Source of the DNA: JALYJG01 sp033763555
GTDB taxonomy: Bacteria; Pseudomonadota; Alphaproteobacteria; UBA9219
NCBI GenBank assembly: GCA_033763555.1
Contig: JANRKK010000029.1
Location: 1 to 64,000, forward strand
Direction of reading: 5' to 3'
Length of the DNA: 64,000 bases
Numbering within the stretch: position 1 is the stretch's first letter; each line of letters begins with the position of its first letter. The notes beneath the pieces are model-generated. The model was not told the origin of the DNA. It made no database searches and saw nothing but the letters and a program-made list of their open reading frames with translations. Of the stretch, positions 25,399 to 39,350 are shown one piece after another. A program made the position numbers and the translations under genes.

Positions 25399-26322
25399 TT
25401 AACCAACGCCGCCCAGAACCTGGATGGCGCTCTTCTTCTGCCGCTCAACTTCTTCCAGCGTCGAGAGCGAGCCCGTATCGCCCATATGCATCTGCGCCAG
25501 AACCATCGTGGCGAACAGCGATGAGCCTTCGGGTTTCAGCTTGCTAATGACAGGCGTGGAATAGGCCGACAGCGCATCCTCGGCCAGGCTGGCGACATGG
25601 AAGGATTCAATGCTGCGCGTCGGCAACGGCGCGGGCAGGGGTTCCGGCGCGCTGGCGCTGGCGACCATGACGGACGCTGGCTTGGAATCAAATTTCTGCG
25701 CGAAATGCTTGTAAATCTGGCCCACGCTGCGTGCTGTGCCGTCGCTGTTGAAGAAAACGGATGAATTGGCCGAAGCGGCTTCGGGTAAAAGGTTGGCAGC
25801 TTTGGCGTTGGGGTTGGCGCGCATGGCGGTCAGAAAATCGCTGGCGCCGCCCGCGCCGAGGAAGTGTGCGAGATACAATTCCGTCGCGCCGATCTTGCCG
25901 CCGACCTTGGCTTGCAGGGATTCGGCATTGTCCTTGTCCAGTTCGGCCGCCATTTCGGCGGAGACTTTCGGGTCCTTGCGCAGATTCAAAATCGCATCCC
26001 GCCAGACGGGATTGCTCACGCGCGCGACGCCGCTTTTTCCCACTTCGATATGGTCCGCATAATCAGCGAGGCCGTGCTTGGCGCCGTGGCTTTTCAGGGT
26101 TTGCAACCAGGTCTGGCTGGTGAACTGGAACAGGCCCGTCGCGCTGCTGGTTGCTGCCTTGGCGTTGGGGTCGAGGCTGCTTTCGACCTTGGCCTTATCC
26201 ATCAGATAGGCAAAATCTACCCCCGTTTTGGCGGCGGCGGCCTTGATCGCTTGCGCGACCCGCTGTGGAAACCCGGCTTTTTCAGCCGGATCGGCGGTTA
26301 TGGCTTGAATGGCTGCGGCCAC
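25399..26322 (-). CDS. SLT-type lytic transglycosylase domain protein
   Basis: 307 residues. The soluble-lytic-transglycosylase motif is at the N-terminus: KVESSLDPNAKA with the likely catalytic Glu47, then ATGLFQFTSQTW, and ELYLAHFLGAGGA as in flagellar or conjugative transglycosylases. The enzyme cleaves peptidoglycan with formation of 1,6-anhydromuramic acid. No signal peptide or lipobox is seen, so it may leave the cell by a specialised route or act on recycled fragments. The C-terminal 110 residues are low-complexity and unknown. Confidence 0.82.
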   Translation of the reverse strand: MAAAIQAITADPAEKAGFPQRVAQAIKAAAAKTGVDFAYLMDKAKVESSLDPNAKAATSSATGLFQFTSQTWLQTLKSHGAKHGLADYADHIEVGKSGVARVSNPVWRDAILNLRKDPKVSAEMAAELDKDNAESLQAKVGGKIGATELYLAHFLGAGGASDFLTAMRANPNAKAANLLPEAASANSSVFFNSDGTARSVGQIYKHFAQKFDSKPASVMVASASAPEPLPAPLPTRSIESFHVASLAEDALSAYSTPVISKLKPEGSSLFATMVLAQMHMGDTGSLSTLEEVERQKKSAIQVLGGVG

Positions 26323-26491
26323 ATGATTCTCCTGAAACTTTCCCCGTCCCTAGAATAAGCAAAGGCTGTGCCATAATTAACTTATTGATTTTTAATGCAT
26401 AATTCTGGAACAAGGATTGCCGGGACGGGCCTTTCTTGCAGCCATCTTCAGTCCCGGCTAACCCTAGTTTTCCCCGGTTTTTTGAGGGCGC

Positions 26492-28413
<1,922 letters not shown>

Positions 28414-28417
<4 letters not shown>

Positions 28418-29466
28418 GAGTTCGGGATAAAACTCTTCCCTTCTGCAGGCAAACCGCCGAGCTGTTGTAATACCCGGATGCGGTCTTCCAGCGGTGGGTG
28501 GGTAGCGAAAATGCCGCCGAGATCAAGGCCGGATGGCTTGTTTTCGATGAAAAGTTGTTGTACTTCCGGTGGCACATTCGGGATTTCCGAATGGCCAGAG
28601 ATTTTACGCAGCGCGCCGATCAGCGCTTCGGGATTTTTGGTCAGTTCCACCGACCCGGCATCAGCCAGATATTCACGTTTGCGCGAAATGGCAAAGCGCA
28701 GCACCAGCGCCAGCACATAGCCAACCAGAGCGGCAATGGCCGCGATCAGAAGGAACAGGGCCGCGCCGCCGCCTTTGCCATTGCGGCTGCGGTTCCGGCC
28801 ATAGGCGGCGAAGCGCATGCTGCGCCACAGCATTTGCGCCAGAAAGGAAATCATACCGACGAAAACAATGGTGATGATCAGCAGGCGGCAATCGCGGTTG
28901 ATGATATGCGAGAGTTCATGCGCCAGCACGGCTTCCATTTCCTTATCATCCAGCCGTTGCAGCAACCCGCGCGTCACGGTGATGGCGTAGCTTTTTTCAT
29001 CGACGCCGCTGGCGAAGGCGTTCAACGCGTCGCTGTCGATGATGTAGAAGGCCGGAACCTTCATGCCGCGCGCGATGCAAAGATTTTCCAGCATATTGTA
29101 AAGCTTCGGCGCCTCGGTGCGCGTCACAGGCTTTGCGCCTGTCGCGGCGCGTAACATTGCGCTGTTAAAGAAATAGCCGACCAGAACCCAAATGGCGGCA
29201 ATGCCCGTAACAAGAGGCCAGTAGGTATAAATGGCGGATAGTGCGAAATCCTCAGGCCGCGCGGTATCAAGTGCGGGTTGAAGATTGAATTGCTGAAAAG
29301 CCTGCGGCGGGACGAGGTGGCTGGAAGGATCCGCCGAAGCCCAGCCGAAAGCGTAGAAAACAACGCCCACCAGCGTCAGCAATAAAAGCGGAAAAGCCAG
29401 CAGCAGCAACACCGACTTGATGTTGTTGTTCCAGCGATAGGTGGAAAGACCGAGCGCGGCGGGCAT
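28414..29466 (-). CDS. M48 family membrane zinc metalloprotease (HtpX-like)
   Basis: 350 residues. Zinc motif HELSH in VLAHELSHIINRDCRLL, third ligand in REYLADAGSVELT. Predicted helices at about 18-40, 75-95, 200-220 and 235-260 place the active site in the cytoplasm as in HtpX, which degrades misfolded membrane proteins. It is longer than classical HtpX (about 290) by an N-terminal extension. It lies three bases after lemA; LemA-M48 pairs are frequent and may act together at the membrane. Confidence 0.88.
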
Positions 29467-29469
29467 CGA

Positions 29470-30039
29470 TCAGTTGCCGAACGACACCTTGGGTGGTGTG
29501 GACGTCGCAGCTTTTTCATTGGCGTCCAGCGCGAACATCTCGGCCGGGCCGAAGCCGAACGAAGCCGCAAACAGGGCCGCCGGGAATTGCTGGGTCGCCG
29601 TGTTGTATTCCGCCACGGCATTGTTGAAGAAACGCCGTGCGGCGGCAATCTTGTTTTCCAGATCGCTCAACTCATCCTGCAATTGCTTGAAATTATCGCT
29701 GGCCTTGAGCTGCGGATAGTTTTCCGCCACGGCCATCAGATTCATTAGTGCACCCGATAGTGCGGCTTCGGTGGCACCTTTCTCCGGCAGGCTACCCGCG
29801 CGCATCGCGGCGGCGCGCGCTTCGGTGACTTTCTCAAACACGCCGCTTTCATGCCCGGCATAGCCCTTCACTGTTTCAACCAGATTGGGCACTAGGTCAT
29901 GCCGCTGCTTCAGTTGCACATCGATATCAGCGAAAGCGTTTTTGTAGGTCTGCCGCAGCGCCACCAGGCGGTTGAAGATCACAACGCCAAAAATGGCGAT
30001 GATGGCCAGAATGGTAATGATGATGTTGGTTGTGCTCAT
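29470..30039 (-). CDS. lemA: LemA family protein
   Basis: 189 residues. One N-terminal helix (TTNIIITILAIIAIFGVVIF) anchors the protein, followed by the LemA helical domain: NRLVALRQTYKNAFADIDVQLKQR, HDLVPNLVETVKGY, and the coil with ARRFFNNAVAEYN. The LemA function is unknown; it is commonly next to M48 peptidases as here. The start is ATG at 30039, because the frame upstream is not LemA-like. Confidence 0.92.
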   Translation of the reverse strand: MSTTNIIITILAIIAIFGVVIFNRLVALRQTYKNAFADIDVQLKQRHDLVPNLVETVKGYAGHESGVFEKVTEARAAAMRAGSLPEKGATEAALSGALMNLMAVAENYPQLKASDNFKQLQDELSDLENKIAAARRFFNNAVAEYNTATQQFPAALFAASFGFGPAEMFALDANEKAATSTPPKVSFGN

Positions 30040-30104
30040 CGGTTTATGCCTCCATAGGGGGTGACGCCAGTCTAGGCTCAAGCCGGGAGGCAGAAAAGCG
30101 CAAA

Positions 30105-31913
30105 TTACCATGCTGTTTTGCCCCACCAGCTTTCCAGCACGGTTCCATAAATCGGCATTGTGGCGGGATGATGGAGCTGCGCCGCCCAGAAAGCTACATT
30201 ATCCGCGCCAAGGTAATAAAAAGGTACGGTGTAATGCCCTGCCATCAACACGCGGTCGAGCGCGCGGGTGGTGGCGACCAGATCGGCGCGCGTTGCGGTC
30301 GCCGGAATGGCGTTGGCCAGCGCATCGACCACCGGGTCTTTTACGCCCGGATAATTGCGGCTGCCTTTCTGGTCGGCAGCGGCTGAGCTCCAGAAGAAAA
30401 TCTGTTCATTCCCCGGCGACAGGGTGTTGATCCATTTGCCGGAGGCCATGTCGAAATCAAAAGCGGCCATGCGCGCTTGGTACTGGGCGCTGTCGACCGT
30501 ATGCGCGCGCGCTTCAATGCCGAGGCGCTTGAGCGAACGCGCCCAGCTGAGCGCGACCTTCTCCTCGGCCGGATCGCTGAGCAGGATTTCAAAACTCACC
30601 GCCGCGCCGCCGGGGGCAAAAAGCCTGCCGTTGCGCAGCACATAACCCGCATCGCGCAGCATCTCGCTGGCTTTCAGCAGATTATCGCGCAACGCCGCCT
30701 CGCTGCCGTCGGATGCAGGTGGGCGCACAGGTTTTGTAAAAATATCTTTCGGCAATTGTGTTTTGTATTTTTCGAGAATTTCCTTTTCACGCCCCTCAGG
30801 CAGCGGCGGTGCGGCCAATTCTGAATTGGGAAAGAAACTTTCGGTGCGCTTATACTGGCCGTGAAACAGGTTCTTGTTGATCCAGCCGAAATCGAAGGCA
30901 TAACCCAAAGCCTCACGCAGCGCCGGGTCTTTGAACAGATAGCGACGCATGTTGAAAATGAACCCGGCGGCGGGTTCCGGGCGGCGATGTTCCAGCCTTT
31001 CGAGCTTCACGCGCCCGTCCTGGGTGGCGGGGAAATCATAGGCGGCGGCCCATTTGTTGGGGTCCATTTCGCGCCGCCAGTCGAACTGCCTGGCCTTGAA
31101 GGCTTCCAGCGCGATGCTGTCATCGCGGTAATAATCAATCCGGACTTCATCAAAATTATACAGGCCCTTCTGCGCAGGCACGGCGTTGCCCCAGTAATCC
31201 GGATTGCGCGCGTAGCTGATGGAGCGCCCCGTGTTGAGTTTGGAAATTGTATAGGGACCGCTGCCGACAGGAAGGCGCAGGCTGGTCTGGTTGAAATCGC
31301 GCCCTTCCCAGTCATGCTTCGGCAGAACAGGCATCAGACCCATGATCAGCGGCATTTCGCGGTCGATGGAACCATCCGGATTGCGCTTGAAAGTGAAGGT
31401 CACGCGGCGCTCGCCTATTTTCTCGGCCTTCGCCACTTTCTTGTAATAGGTGCGGTGGTTGGGGCGGCCCTTGTCGCGCAACGTGACAAAGGAAAAAAGC
31501 ACATCTTCTGCCGTGACGGGTTTGCCATCCGACCATCGGGCTTTCGGGTTGATGGTAAAGCTGATCGCGGAACGGTCATCCGGCACATCCACGCTTTCGG
31601 CCAATAGGCCGTAAAGCGAGAAAGGCTCATCCCAGCTGCGCGCCATCAGGCTTTCATAAACCAGTGACAGATAGCCCGTGCTGATGCCCAGGGCAGTCTG
31701 TCCGCGCACGATAAAGGGGTTCAAACTGTCGAAACTGCCATTCATGCTCAGGCGCAGCACGCCGCCTTTGGGGGCATCCGGATTCACATAATCGAAATGC
31801 GTGAAATTTGCGCCGTATTTTGGTGTGCCATGCATGGCGATGCCGTGCGCGGTCTTGGCCTGCGCGGGTGCAAGGGCCATCAGGCACAGGAAAAGGGCCA
31901 GACAATATCTCAT
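30105..31913 (-). CDS. ABC transporter solute-binding protein, family 5 (YejA-like)
   Basis: 602 residues with a signal peptide (MRYCLALFLCLMALAPAQA). The family 5 binding fold is clear from GGVLRLSMNGSFDSLNPF, FTINPKARWSDGKPVTAEDVLFSF, RLPVGSGPYTI and YARNPDYWG. YejA-type proteins deliver oligopeptides or microcin-like compounds to an ABC permease. The yejB, yejE and yejF permease genes are not beside it. It follows rapZ with a four-base overlap, so it may be an orphan receptor in the rapZ transcript. Confidence 0.9.
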   Translation of the reverse strand: MRYCLALFLCLMALAPAQAKTAHGIAMHGTPKYGANFTHFDYVNPDAPKGGVLRLSMNGSFDSLNPFIVRGQTALGISTGYLSLVYESLMARSWDEPFSLYGLLAESVDVPDDRSAISFTINPKARWSDGKPVTAEDVLFSFVTLRDKGRPNHRTYYKKVAKAEKIGERRVTFTFKRNPDGSIDREMPLIMGLMPVLPKHDWEGRDFNQTSLRLPVGSGPYTISKLNTGRSISYARNPDYWGNAVPAQKGLYNFDEVRIDYYRDDSIALEAFKARQFDWRREMDPNKWAAAYDFPATQDGRVKLERLEHRRPEPAAGFIFNMRRYLFKDPALREALGYAFDFGWINKNLFHGQYKRTESFFPNSELAAPPLPEGREKEILEKYKTQLPKDIFTKPVRPPASDGSEAALRDNLLKASEMLRDAGYVLRNGRLFAPGGAAVSFEILLSDPAEEKVALSWARSLKRLGIEARAHTVDSAQYQARMAAFDFDMASGKWINTLSPGNEQIFFWSSAAADQKGSRNYPGVKDPVVDALANAIPATATRADLVATTRALDRVLMAGHYTVPFYYLGADNVAFWAAQLHHPATMPIYGTVLESWWGKTAW

Positions 31914-32800
31914 GCCTTGTTCGCGCCGCGGTCGAGATCACGATGGCCGATGCCTGTAATATAGCCATGCGCGGCGAGGATATTGGACAGCTCTTCCGCC
32001 GCCCAAACCGAACGGTGCCGCCCGCCCGTGCAACCAATCGCAATGGTCAGATAGCTTTTACCTTCCTGCTGGTAGCGCGGCAGGAGCGGCAGAAGAAGCT
32101 GCGTCATATGTTCCATAAATCCGGCGCAGTCGGGGTCGCGCTTGATATAATTAGCCACAGCGGCATCCTTTCCGGTCAGGGGGCGCAGCGATGGCTCCCA
32201 ATGCGGATTGGACAGAAAACGCGCATCGAACACTAGATCCGCCTCGCGCGGCACGCCATGGCGGTAGGCAAACGAGGTGATGAACAGGGTCAGCCCGGCG
32301 GCGTTGTCGGTACGGAAATGTCCGCCGATCACGCGGCGCAGATCATGGATGGAGAGCAGTGACGTATCGATCACATGGTCGGCGGCGTCGCGCAGCTTCC
32401 ACAGCATCTCGCGCTCGCGGCGTATGCCGTCGGTGACGGGCCTGTCGATCGCCAGCGGGTGCCGCCGCCGCGTTTCGGTGAAGCGTCGTTCCAGCGCTTC
32501 GTCAGAACATTCAAGGAAAAGCAGCCGGGTGCTGAGATCGGGTTTTTCCTTCAGCGCAGCACTGATGCGCAACAGCTCATCGACCGTAAAATTCGTGTTA
32601 CGCGTATCGATGGCCACGGCCAGGGCGCGTCCTGCCACGCGGTCATCGGCGACCAGCGCAGGCACAAGGCTGAGGCGGAGATTATCGACGGATTCATAGC
32701 CCAGATCCTCAAACACCTTGAGCGCGGTGGAGAGGCCCGCGCCCGACATGCCGGACAGGAGCACGATGGGGCGTTTGGCATGGGGTGAGGCAGGGGTCAT
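31910..32800 (-). CDS. rapZ: RNase adapter RapZ
   Basis: 296 residues. Walker A-like VLLSGMSGAGLSTALKVFEDLGY, with Leu in place of the usual Lys (GLST rather than GKST). DNLRLSLVPAL, FLECSDEALERRFTETRRRHPL and the C-terminal TIAIGCTGGRHRSVW are family hallmarks. RapZ senses UDP-GlcNAc precursors and controls GlmS or related regulation; in alphaproteobacteria it lies with hprK as here. ATG at 32800 overlaps the hprK stop (ATGA). The altered P-loop Lys deserves note because ATP binding needs it. Confidence 0.9.
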   Translation of the reverse strand: MTPASPHAKRPIVLLSGMSGAGLSTALKVFEDLGYESVDNLRLSLVPALVADDRVAGRALAVAIDTRNTNFTVDELLRISAALKEKPDLSTRLLFLECSDEALERRFTETRRRHPLAIDRPVTDGIRREREMLWKLRDAADHVIDTSLLSIHDLRRVIGGHFRTDNAAGLTLFITSFAYRHGVPREADLVFDARFLSNPHWEPSLRPLTGKDAAVANYIKRDPDCAGFMEHMTQLLLPLLPRYQQEGKSYLTIAIGCTGGRHRSVWAAEELSNILAAHGYITGIGHRDLDRGANKA

Positions 32801-33225
32801 GCGGTATCGGTCACAAGCGGGTAGGCGAGAGCGGCGCGGATTTTCGCAGGCGTCGAAGCGGCAAAGCCCGGCAGCCGGATGCGCCGCACCGGATGGTCCA
32901 GAAGATAGCACAAATCCACTTCCGGCAAGCGTTCCAGTTTTTCGTCCAAAGGCGTGAGTTCGACATAAAGCTTGACGCGCGCCTGAGGGGTAAAGGGCAT
33001 TTTGACAAGGCCGAGATGCCGGATTTCCATCAATCCGGCGATGGCAGGCGGTGGCAAAGCGAGCAGGGAATCTTTTTCAAGGCGCAGTTCGGTCTGGTCG
33101 TCGGTGACCATCTGGGCGCCTCCATCAATCAGCCGCAAGGCAATGTCGGATTTTCCCGCGCCAGATGGCCCGGCGATCAGGACGCCTTGGCCGCCGATGG
33201 CAACGCAGCTGGCATGGATGAGCAT
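32797..33225 (-). CDS. hprK: HPr kinase/phosphorylase, short alphaproteobacterial form
   Basis: 142 residues, only the catalytic half of gram-positive HprK. P-loop GPSGAGKSDIALRLI near residue 19, LVTDDQ-type segment (MVTDDQTEL) and MEIRHLGLV matching the HprK MEIRGLGI region. It phosphorylates a Ser of HPr in the nitrogen phosphotransferase system that controls potassium, nitrogen and envelope stress. It is followed by rapZ with overlapping ATGA. The HPr and EIIA genes expected next are replaced by a solute-binding protein. Confidence 0.92.
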   Translation of the reverse strand: MLIHASCVAIGGQGVLIAGPSGAGKSDIALRLIDGGAQMVTDDQTELRLEKDSLLALPPPAIAGLMEIRHLGLVKMPFTPQARVKLYVELTPLDEKLERLPEVDLCYLLDHPVRRIRLPGFAASTPAKIRAALAYPLVTDTA

Positions 33226-33227
33226 GG

Positions 33228-34826
33228 TTATTGTGTCGGTATGACCAGGCCGTGGAATTTCTGCACGGCGGGGAACAGCCAGTCCAGCCAGGGCGGCCGC
33301 GCCGGGGAAAAGGCCAGCACTGTGAACCAGACCAGGACGATACCGATCTCCATTGCGTACCCGGTGATACCTGTGCGCTGCCGTAGGGCGATCTTCAAAT
33401 CGGGGAAATGGCGGTGCAGGGCATAATAGGTCGCCGCGTCGAGAATAACCCAGTCCAGCGCCATGGCCAGCAGGGGCGGCGCAAAATCGAAGATAGCTTC
33501 AACCCAGCCCGGCCCTTCGGCCAGTTTTTCCGGCAGCGAGGTGTAGAGGCAGGCGATGAAAAATCCGACCGTTAAAATCGCGCAACCCGTTGCGACAAGC
33601 ATGCGGACCTTGCGCGTGTAGCGCGTGATGGCCTTGTGCATGTCACGGAAAATATCCTCGGCGACCAGGGGTGAGAGCCCGATGGGATAAAGCTTGCGTA
33701 ATTCCTTGGCGTGGCCCTTGCCCTGCAGGTCGAGCGCCAGAGCATCCTTGATGGCGCGTGCGCGAATGGCGTCATCGATCGAGGCGCGACCCCGGCCTGC
33801 CTCTTTTAGCTTGACGCGCCAGGGGTTGAGAGATTCATCCAGGAAAGGCGGCACGTCCATCAGGATGCTACGCTTGCCGAAAACGCCGATCAGCGTTTTC
33901 CGCTTGCCGAAATTGACGCGCATTTCCGTGAAAGGCATCCGGGCGCGGTAATGCAGAACGGGTTCCGGCGCGGCGGGAGCGTCCTCTGGGGCAGGCACTT
34001 CGTCTTCCTTTGGTGTTACAATCTCGATATCCGCATGGCCCTTATGCAGATTGGCGATGCCAAGCCTGTCCAGCCCGCGCAGAAGGCCTGCGGGCAGATG
34101 CTCGCCTTTCATTTTGAAATGCGTGGTGGCGCCGCAAGTCAGATGCACTTCTTCTGTCATCTGTCCGGCGCCCTTGCAGGAAGTGCAGGGAACGCCGCGC
34201 TTGCCATGGCAGGTGGGGCAGGTGATCTGGCCCATGGCACGACATTTGCGGCAGGGAATATAACGCGCGCCGTTACAGGTGACGCAGGACTGTCCAGGAT
34301 TCTGCGGATTTTCGCCGCGCCCGTTGCAGGTCGGGCAGAATTCCTGCCGCTGCCCCCGGCACTGGATGCAGACGGAACTTCCCTGTCCGTGGCAGGCATT
34401 GCAGGCCAGCATTTTCTGTCCCTGGCAGGCGGGACAGGGCGTTCCGGCGGCGAGGACAGCCGATTTCGCAGGCAAAGTTATTTTCGCGCCATCCAGCCCC
34501 CAGCCTTCGCCGGGATGCGCGTGCAATTCCTCGATCGCCGCCGCAATCCAGTCGGGATGATTTTTGAATTCCTGCTGGCGGCGCTGCACCTCGGCGCGCA
34601 AAGCAGCGGCACTGGGAAAAATCTCGCGGTCCTTGCCGCGCGGTGGACCGACATAATGCTCCACGCGCGTTTCGCACATCGGTGAAAGATTCAGCTCACC
34701 TTCCAGCGTATAGGTTTTTTCCCGCGCGCCCGTCAGCGTGATGGCGGAAGGCATCAGCCCATTGCCGTCGGCCAGTGCGCGCAGCCTTTCCATTGCCTGG
34801 TCAGCTATGGGGTGGGGATGTGTCAT
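33228..34826 (-). CDS. Cys-rich zinc-knuckle membrane protein, DnaJ-like CxxCxG repeats
   Basis: About 532 residues, not recognised as a family. Between about 125 and 220 there are eight CxxC pairs (CPAC, CNAC, CIQC, CPTC, CVTC, CRKC, CPTC, CTSC), several as CxxCxG knuckles like DnaJ or BSD2, expected to bind up to four zinc ions. A basic middle part (about 300-400) follows, then three or four C-terminal membrane helices (about 415-525). There is no J domain. The gene is the head of a run into hprK and rapZ, so it may be part of that operon. ATG at 34826 is chosen; a TTG three codons earlier (34835) has AGGG upstream. Confidence 0.72.
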   Translation of the reverse strand: MTHPHPIADQAMERLRALADGNGLMPSAITLTGAREKTYTLEGELNLSPMCETRVEHYVGPPRGKDREIFPSAAALRAEVQRRQQEFKNHPDWIAAAIEELHAHPGEGWGLDGAKITLPAKSAVLAAGTPCPACQGQKMLACNACHGQGSSVCIQCRGQRQEFCPTCNGRGENPQNPGQSCVTCNGARYIPCRKCRAMGQITCPTCHGKRGVPCTSCKGAGQMTEEVHLTCGATTHFKMKGEHLPAGLLRGLDRLGIANLHKGHADIEIVTPKEDEVPAPEDAPAAPEPVLHYRARMPFTEMRVNFGKRKTLIGVFGKRSILMDVPPFLDESLNPWRVKLKEAGRGRASIDDAIRARAIKDALALDLQGKGHAKELRKLYPIGLSPLVAEDIFRDMHKAITRYTRKVRMLVATGCAILTVGFFIACLYTSLPEKLAEGPGWVEAIFDFAPPLLAMALDWVILDAATYYALHRHFPDLKIALRQRTGITGYAMEIGIVLVWFTVLAFSPARPPWLDWLFPAVQKFHGLVIPTQ

Positions 34827-34903
34827 GCCCGGCAATGTTAGCCCTAAAGCAGGCTTCCCAAAACCCCCTTATTCATGGGCGGTTTTTGCCGTTAGCCTCG
34901 TTG

Positions 34904-34934
34904 CATATTAGAGCCATATTAGAGAGGCTCTTTT
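34904..34934 (+). promoter_or_regulatory. Tandem 11-base repeats and hairpin in divergent gap
   Basis: CATATTAGAG occurs at 34904-34913 and 34915-34924, one helical turn apart. The second copy overlaps a hairpin AGAGCC (34910-34915) with GGCTCT (34926-34931) followed by TTTT. The gap (155 bases) holds promoters of the Cys-rich gene and the small gene at 34992. It could be an operator or an attenuator. Confidence 0.4.
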
Positions 34935-34991
34935 CAAAATGTAAAAGCAAGACTAGCGTATATGTACCTAATTTAGAAGCAGGAGGCGATT

Positions 34992-35390
34992 ATGAGGCAA
35001 GTTGTGGAAACGGAAGCCGATCAATTGAGACTTCTTGATGCTTGGCTCAGGCGCGGCGAAATCCTTCACGACGATGGCGTTGATTGCCGATCCCGTCTTG
35101 TCGATTTTGGAAATGGTTATTATTTCCGCCTTATTGAAACAGGAACAAACAAATTTAACATTTGGATATATACAAAAACTACAGAAGGCCAATTTGAAAG
35201 AATTCATGACTATGGAAATGATCCGCGGCTGGATGCGCGCGGTGTTTTTAATCAAATGGAAGCTTTTGCTGGCATGGAAAATCATGCGAACATAGGCGTG
35301 GCGCTCGTGGATGAAGACACGCCCGCACCCCTTGCCGTATTTCGGATGAGGCGGCGGCCATTGCTCGTACCTACGGTATTCGCGGGCTAG
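34992..35390 (+). CDS. Hypothetical protein, AT-rich orphan
   Basis: 132 residues, not recognised. It contains a compact alpha/beta region with YYFRLIETG, FNIWIYTKTT and IHDYGNDPR, no Cys-rich motif or signal. The gene looks AT-rich and uses A/T-ending codons compared with neighbours. A near-perfect AGGAGG lies 6 bases before the ATG. It stands alone between divergent hprK-operon genes and the convergent uvrA gene. A recently gained or lineage-specific gene is likely. Confidence 0.62.
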   Translation: MRQVVETEADQLRLLDAWLRRGEILHDDGVDCRSRLVDFGNGYYFRLIETGTNKFNIWIYTKTTEGQFERIHDYGNDPRLDARGVFNQMEAFAGMENHANIGVALVDEDTPAPLAVFRMRRRPLLVPTVFAG

Positions 35391-35408
35391 GGCGGTATAG
35401 AGTCTTGT

Positions 35409-38258
<2,850 letters not shown>

Positions 38259-38326
38259 GGGCGTAATATGGGGATTTAAAGGGCAAATTGCCAGAGAATT
38301 CGTACTTGTTTTGTTCCCCACCATTC

Positions 38327-38355
38327 TTGACGCTTTCTGCTGCGAGGCGTACGAT
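38327..38355 (+). promoter_or_regulatory. Likely sigma-70 promoter of the orphan gene at 38391
   Basis: TTGACG (38327-38332), exactly 17 bases, TACGAT (38350-38355), then a short leader with AAGGAGG before the ATG at 38391. Confidence 0.5.
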
Positions 38356-38390
38356 TTCTTAAATCATCAACGTCATATAAGGAGGTTATT

Positions 38391-39125
38391 ATGCCTGCCA
38401 GACTCGATGAAGCTCTTCTAGCAAAAATAGATAAAGTCAAAAGTTCCGGCCTGTTTCGACAAATAAAAATTTTAAACACAGCACTCGAAGATCTTTCAAC
38501 ATATCTTATGCCCGCTTACGAAGCCTCTCCGCCAGGAGTGAGTGACAACGCACCTCATCCTGTCGTGTGGAGTATGGCGCCAGAGTTTGGCTATCACTGG
38601 GGTAACCATGATTGGGGAGGTTATCGGGCTCAACCATTTACAGTTATAACAAAAGCCGTCTTAGGCATCGGCGGTACTCCACCTTCCATAAATTCTTTCA
38701 ATGTTGCTGAGGATAAGGAAGAATTTCCCACATCTGCACTATGGGGTGAGTACATTGGCGAACTTTTAACTTCGACTGCGCGATTAGCGGCGAGCGCCCC
38801 AAAGATATATGATCCTAAAGAGAGGCATATTTTTCCTCATGCTGATGCCGTAAGAGAGCACTCGGATAAAATGGAGTATCTTGTACGCCTTGAAGCGATA
38901 GAGATCGTAGCCAAACGAGTGCAGAAATCTTTCACAAAAAGCGGTCCGCAAATAGAAGATTACGATGCTGTGGTTGAAGGGTTATCAGCGTTTCAGGCAA
39001 CTGTTGCTGCCCGGAAAAACAGGGCAGCGCAATCGGCAGCGACGAGAACGGCAAAAAGAGACTCTACAGCGAGACATCGCGCTGCCCATAAATACCTTGC
39101 AAGATTAGGGGCGGGATCGGCCTAG
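38391..39125 (+). CDS. Hypothetical protein, AT-rich orphan
   Basis: 244 residues, not recognised. The N-terminus is helical (ALLAKIDKVKSSGLFRQIKILNTALEDLSTYL), the middle contains aromatic segments (PEFGYHWGNHDWGGYRAQPF), and the last 45 residues are Ala/Arg/Thr-rich. No signal peptide, no membrane helix. AAGGAGG is well placed before the start and the codon usage is more A/T-rich than in uvrA and tolQ. The 225 bases after it, up to tolQ, contain no gene I can see; the tolQ leader has AAGGAG. Confidence 0.6.
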   Translation: MPARLDEALLAKIDKVKSSGLFRQIKILNTALEDLSTYLMPAYEASPPGVSDNAPHPVVWSMAPEFGYHWGNHDWGGYRAQPFTVITKAVLGIGGTPPSINSFNVAEDKEEFPTSALWGEYIGELLTSTARLAASAPKIYDPKERHIFPHADAVREHSDKMEYLVRLEAIEIVAKRVQKSFTKSGPQIEDYDAVVEGLSAFQATVAARKNRAAQSAATRTAKRDSTARHRAAHKYLARLGAGSA

Positions 39126-39350
39126 GACTTCTGGCTTATTGACCGGATGGCCTGATATTACTACCGGGAGCGTTTGGCCATAAGTCACTCCTTCCGATGG
39201 GTTTGAAAGAAAACCTGTAAAATCCTTGCCCTATGGGGCTTTCATGATAAAACGACATGTACGCGCGCCTCATTTGCGCCAGATTTCTGCTGTCTCTTTC
39301 CGCCTCGTTTCGCAGGGAAAAGACATTAACGTTTAAGGAGATAAAGCCCC

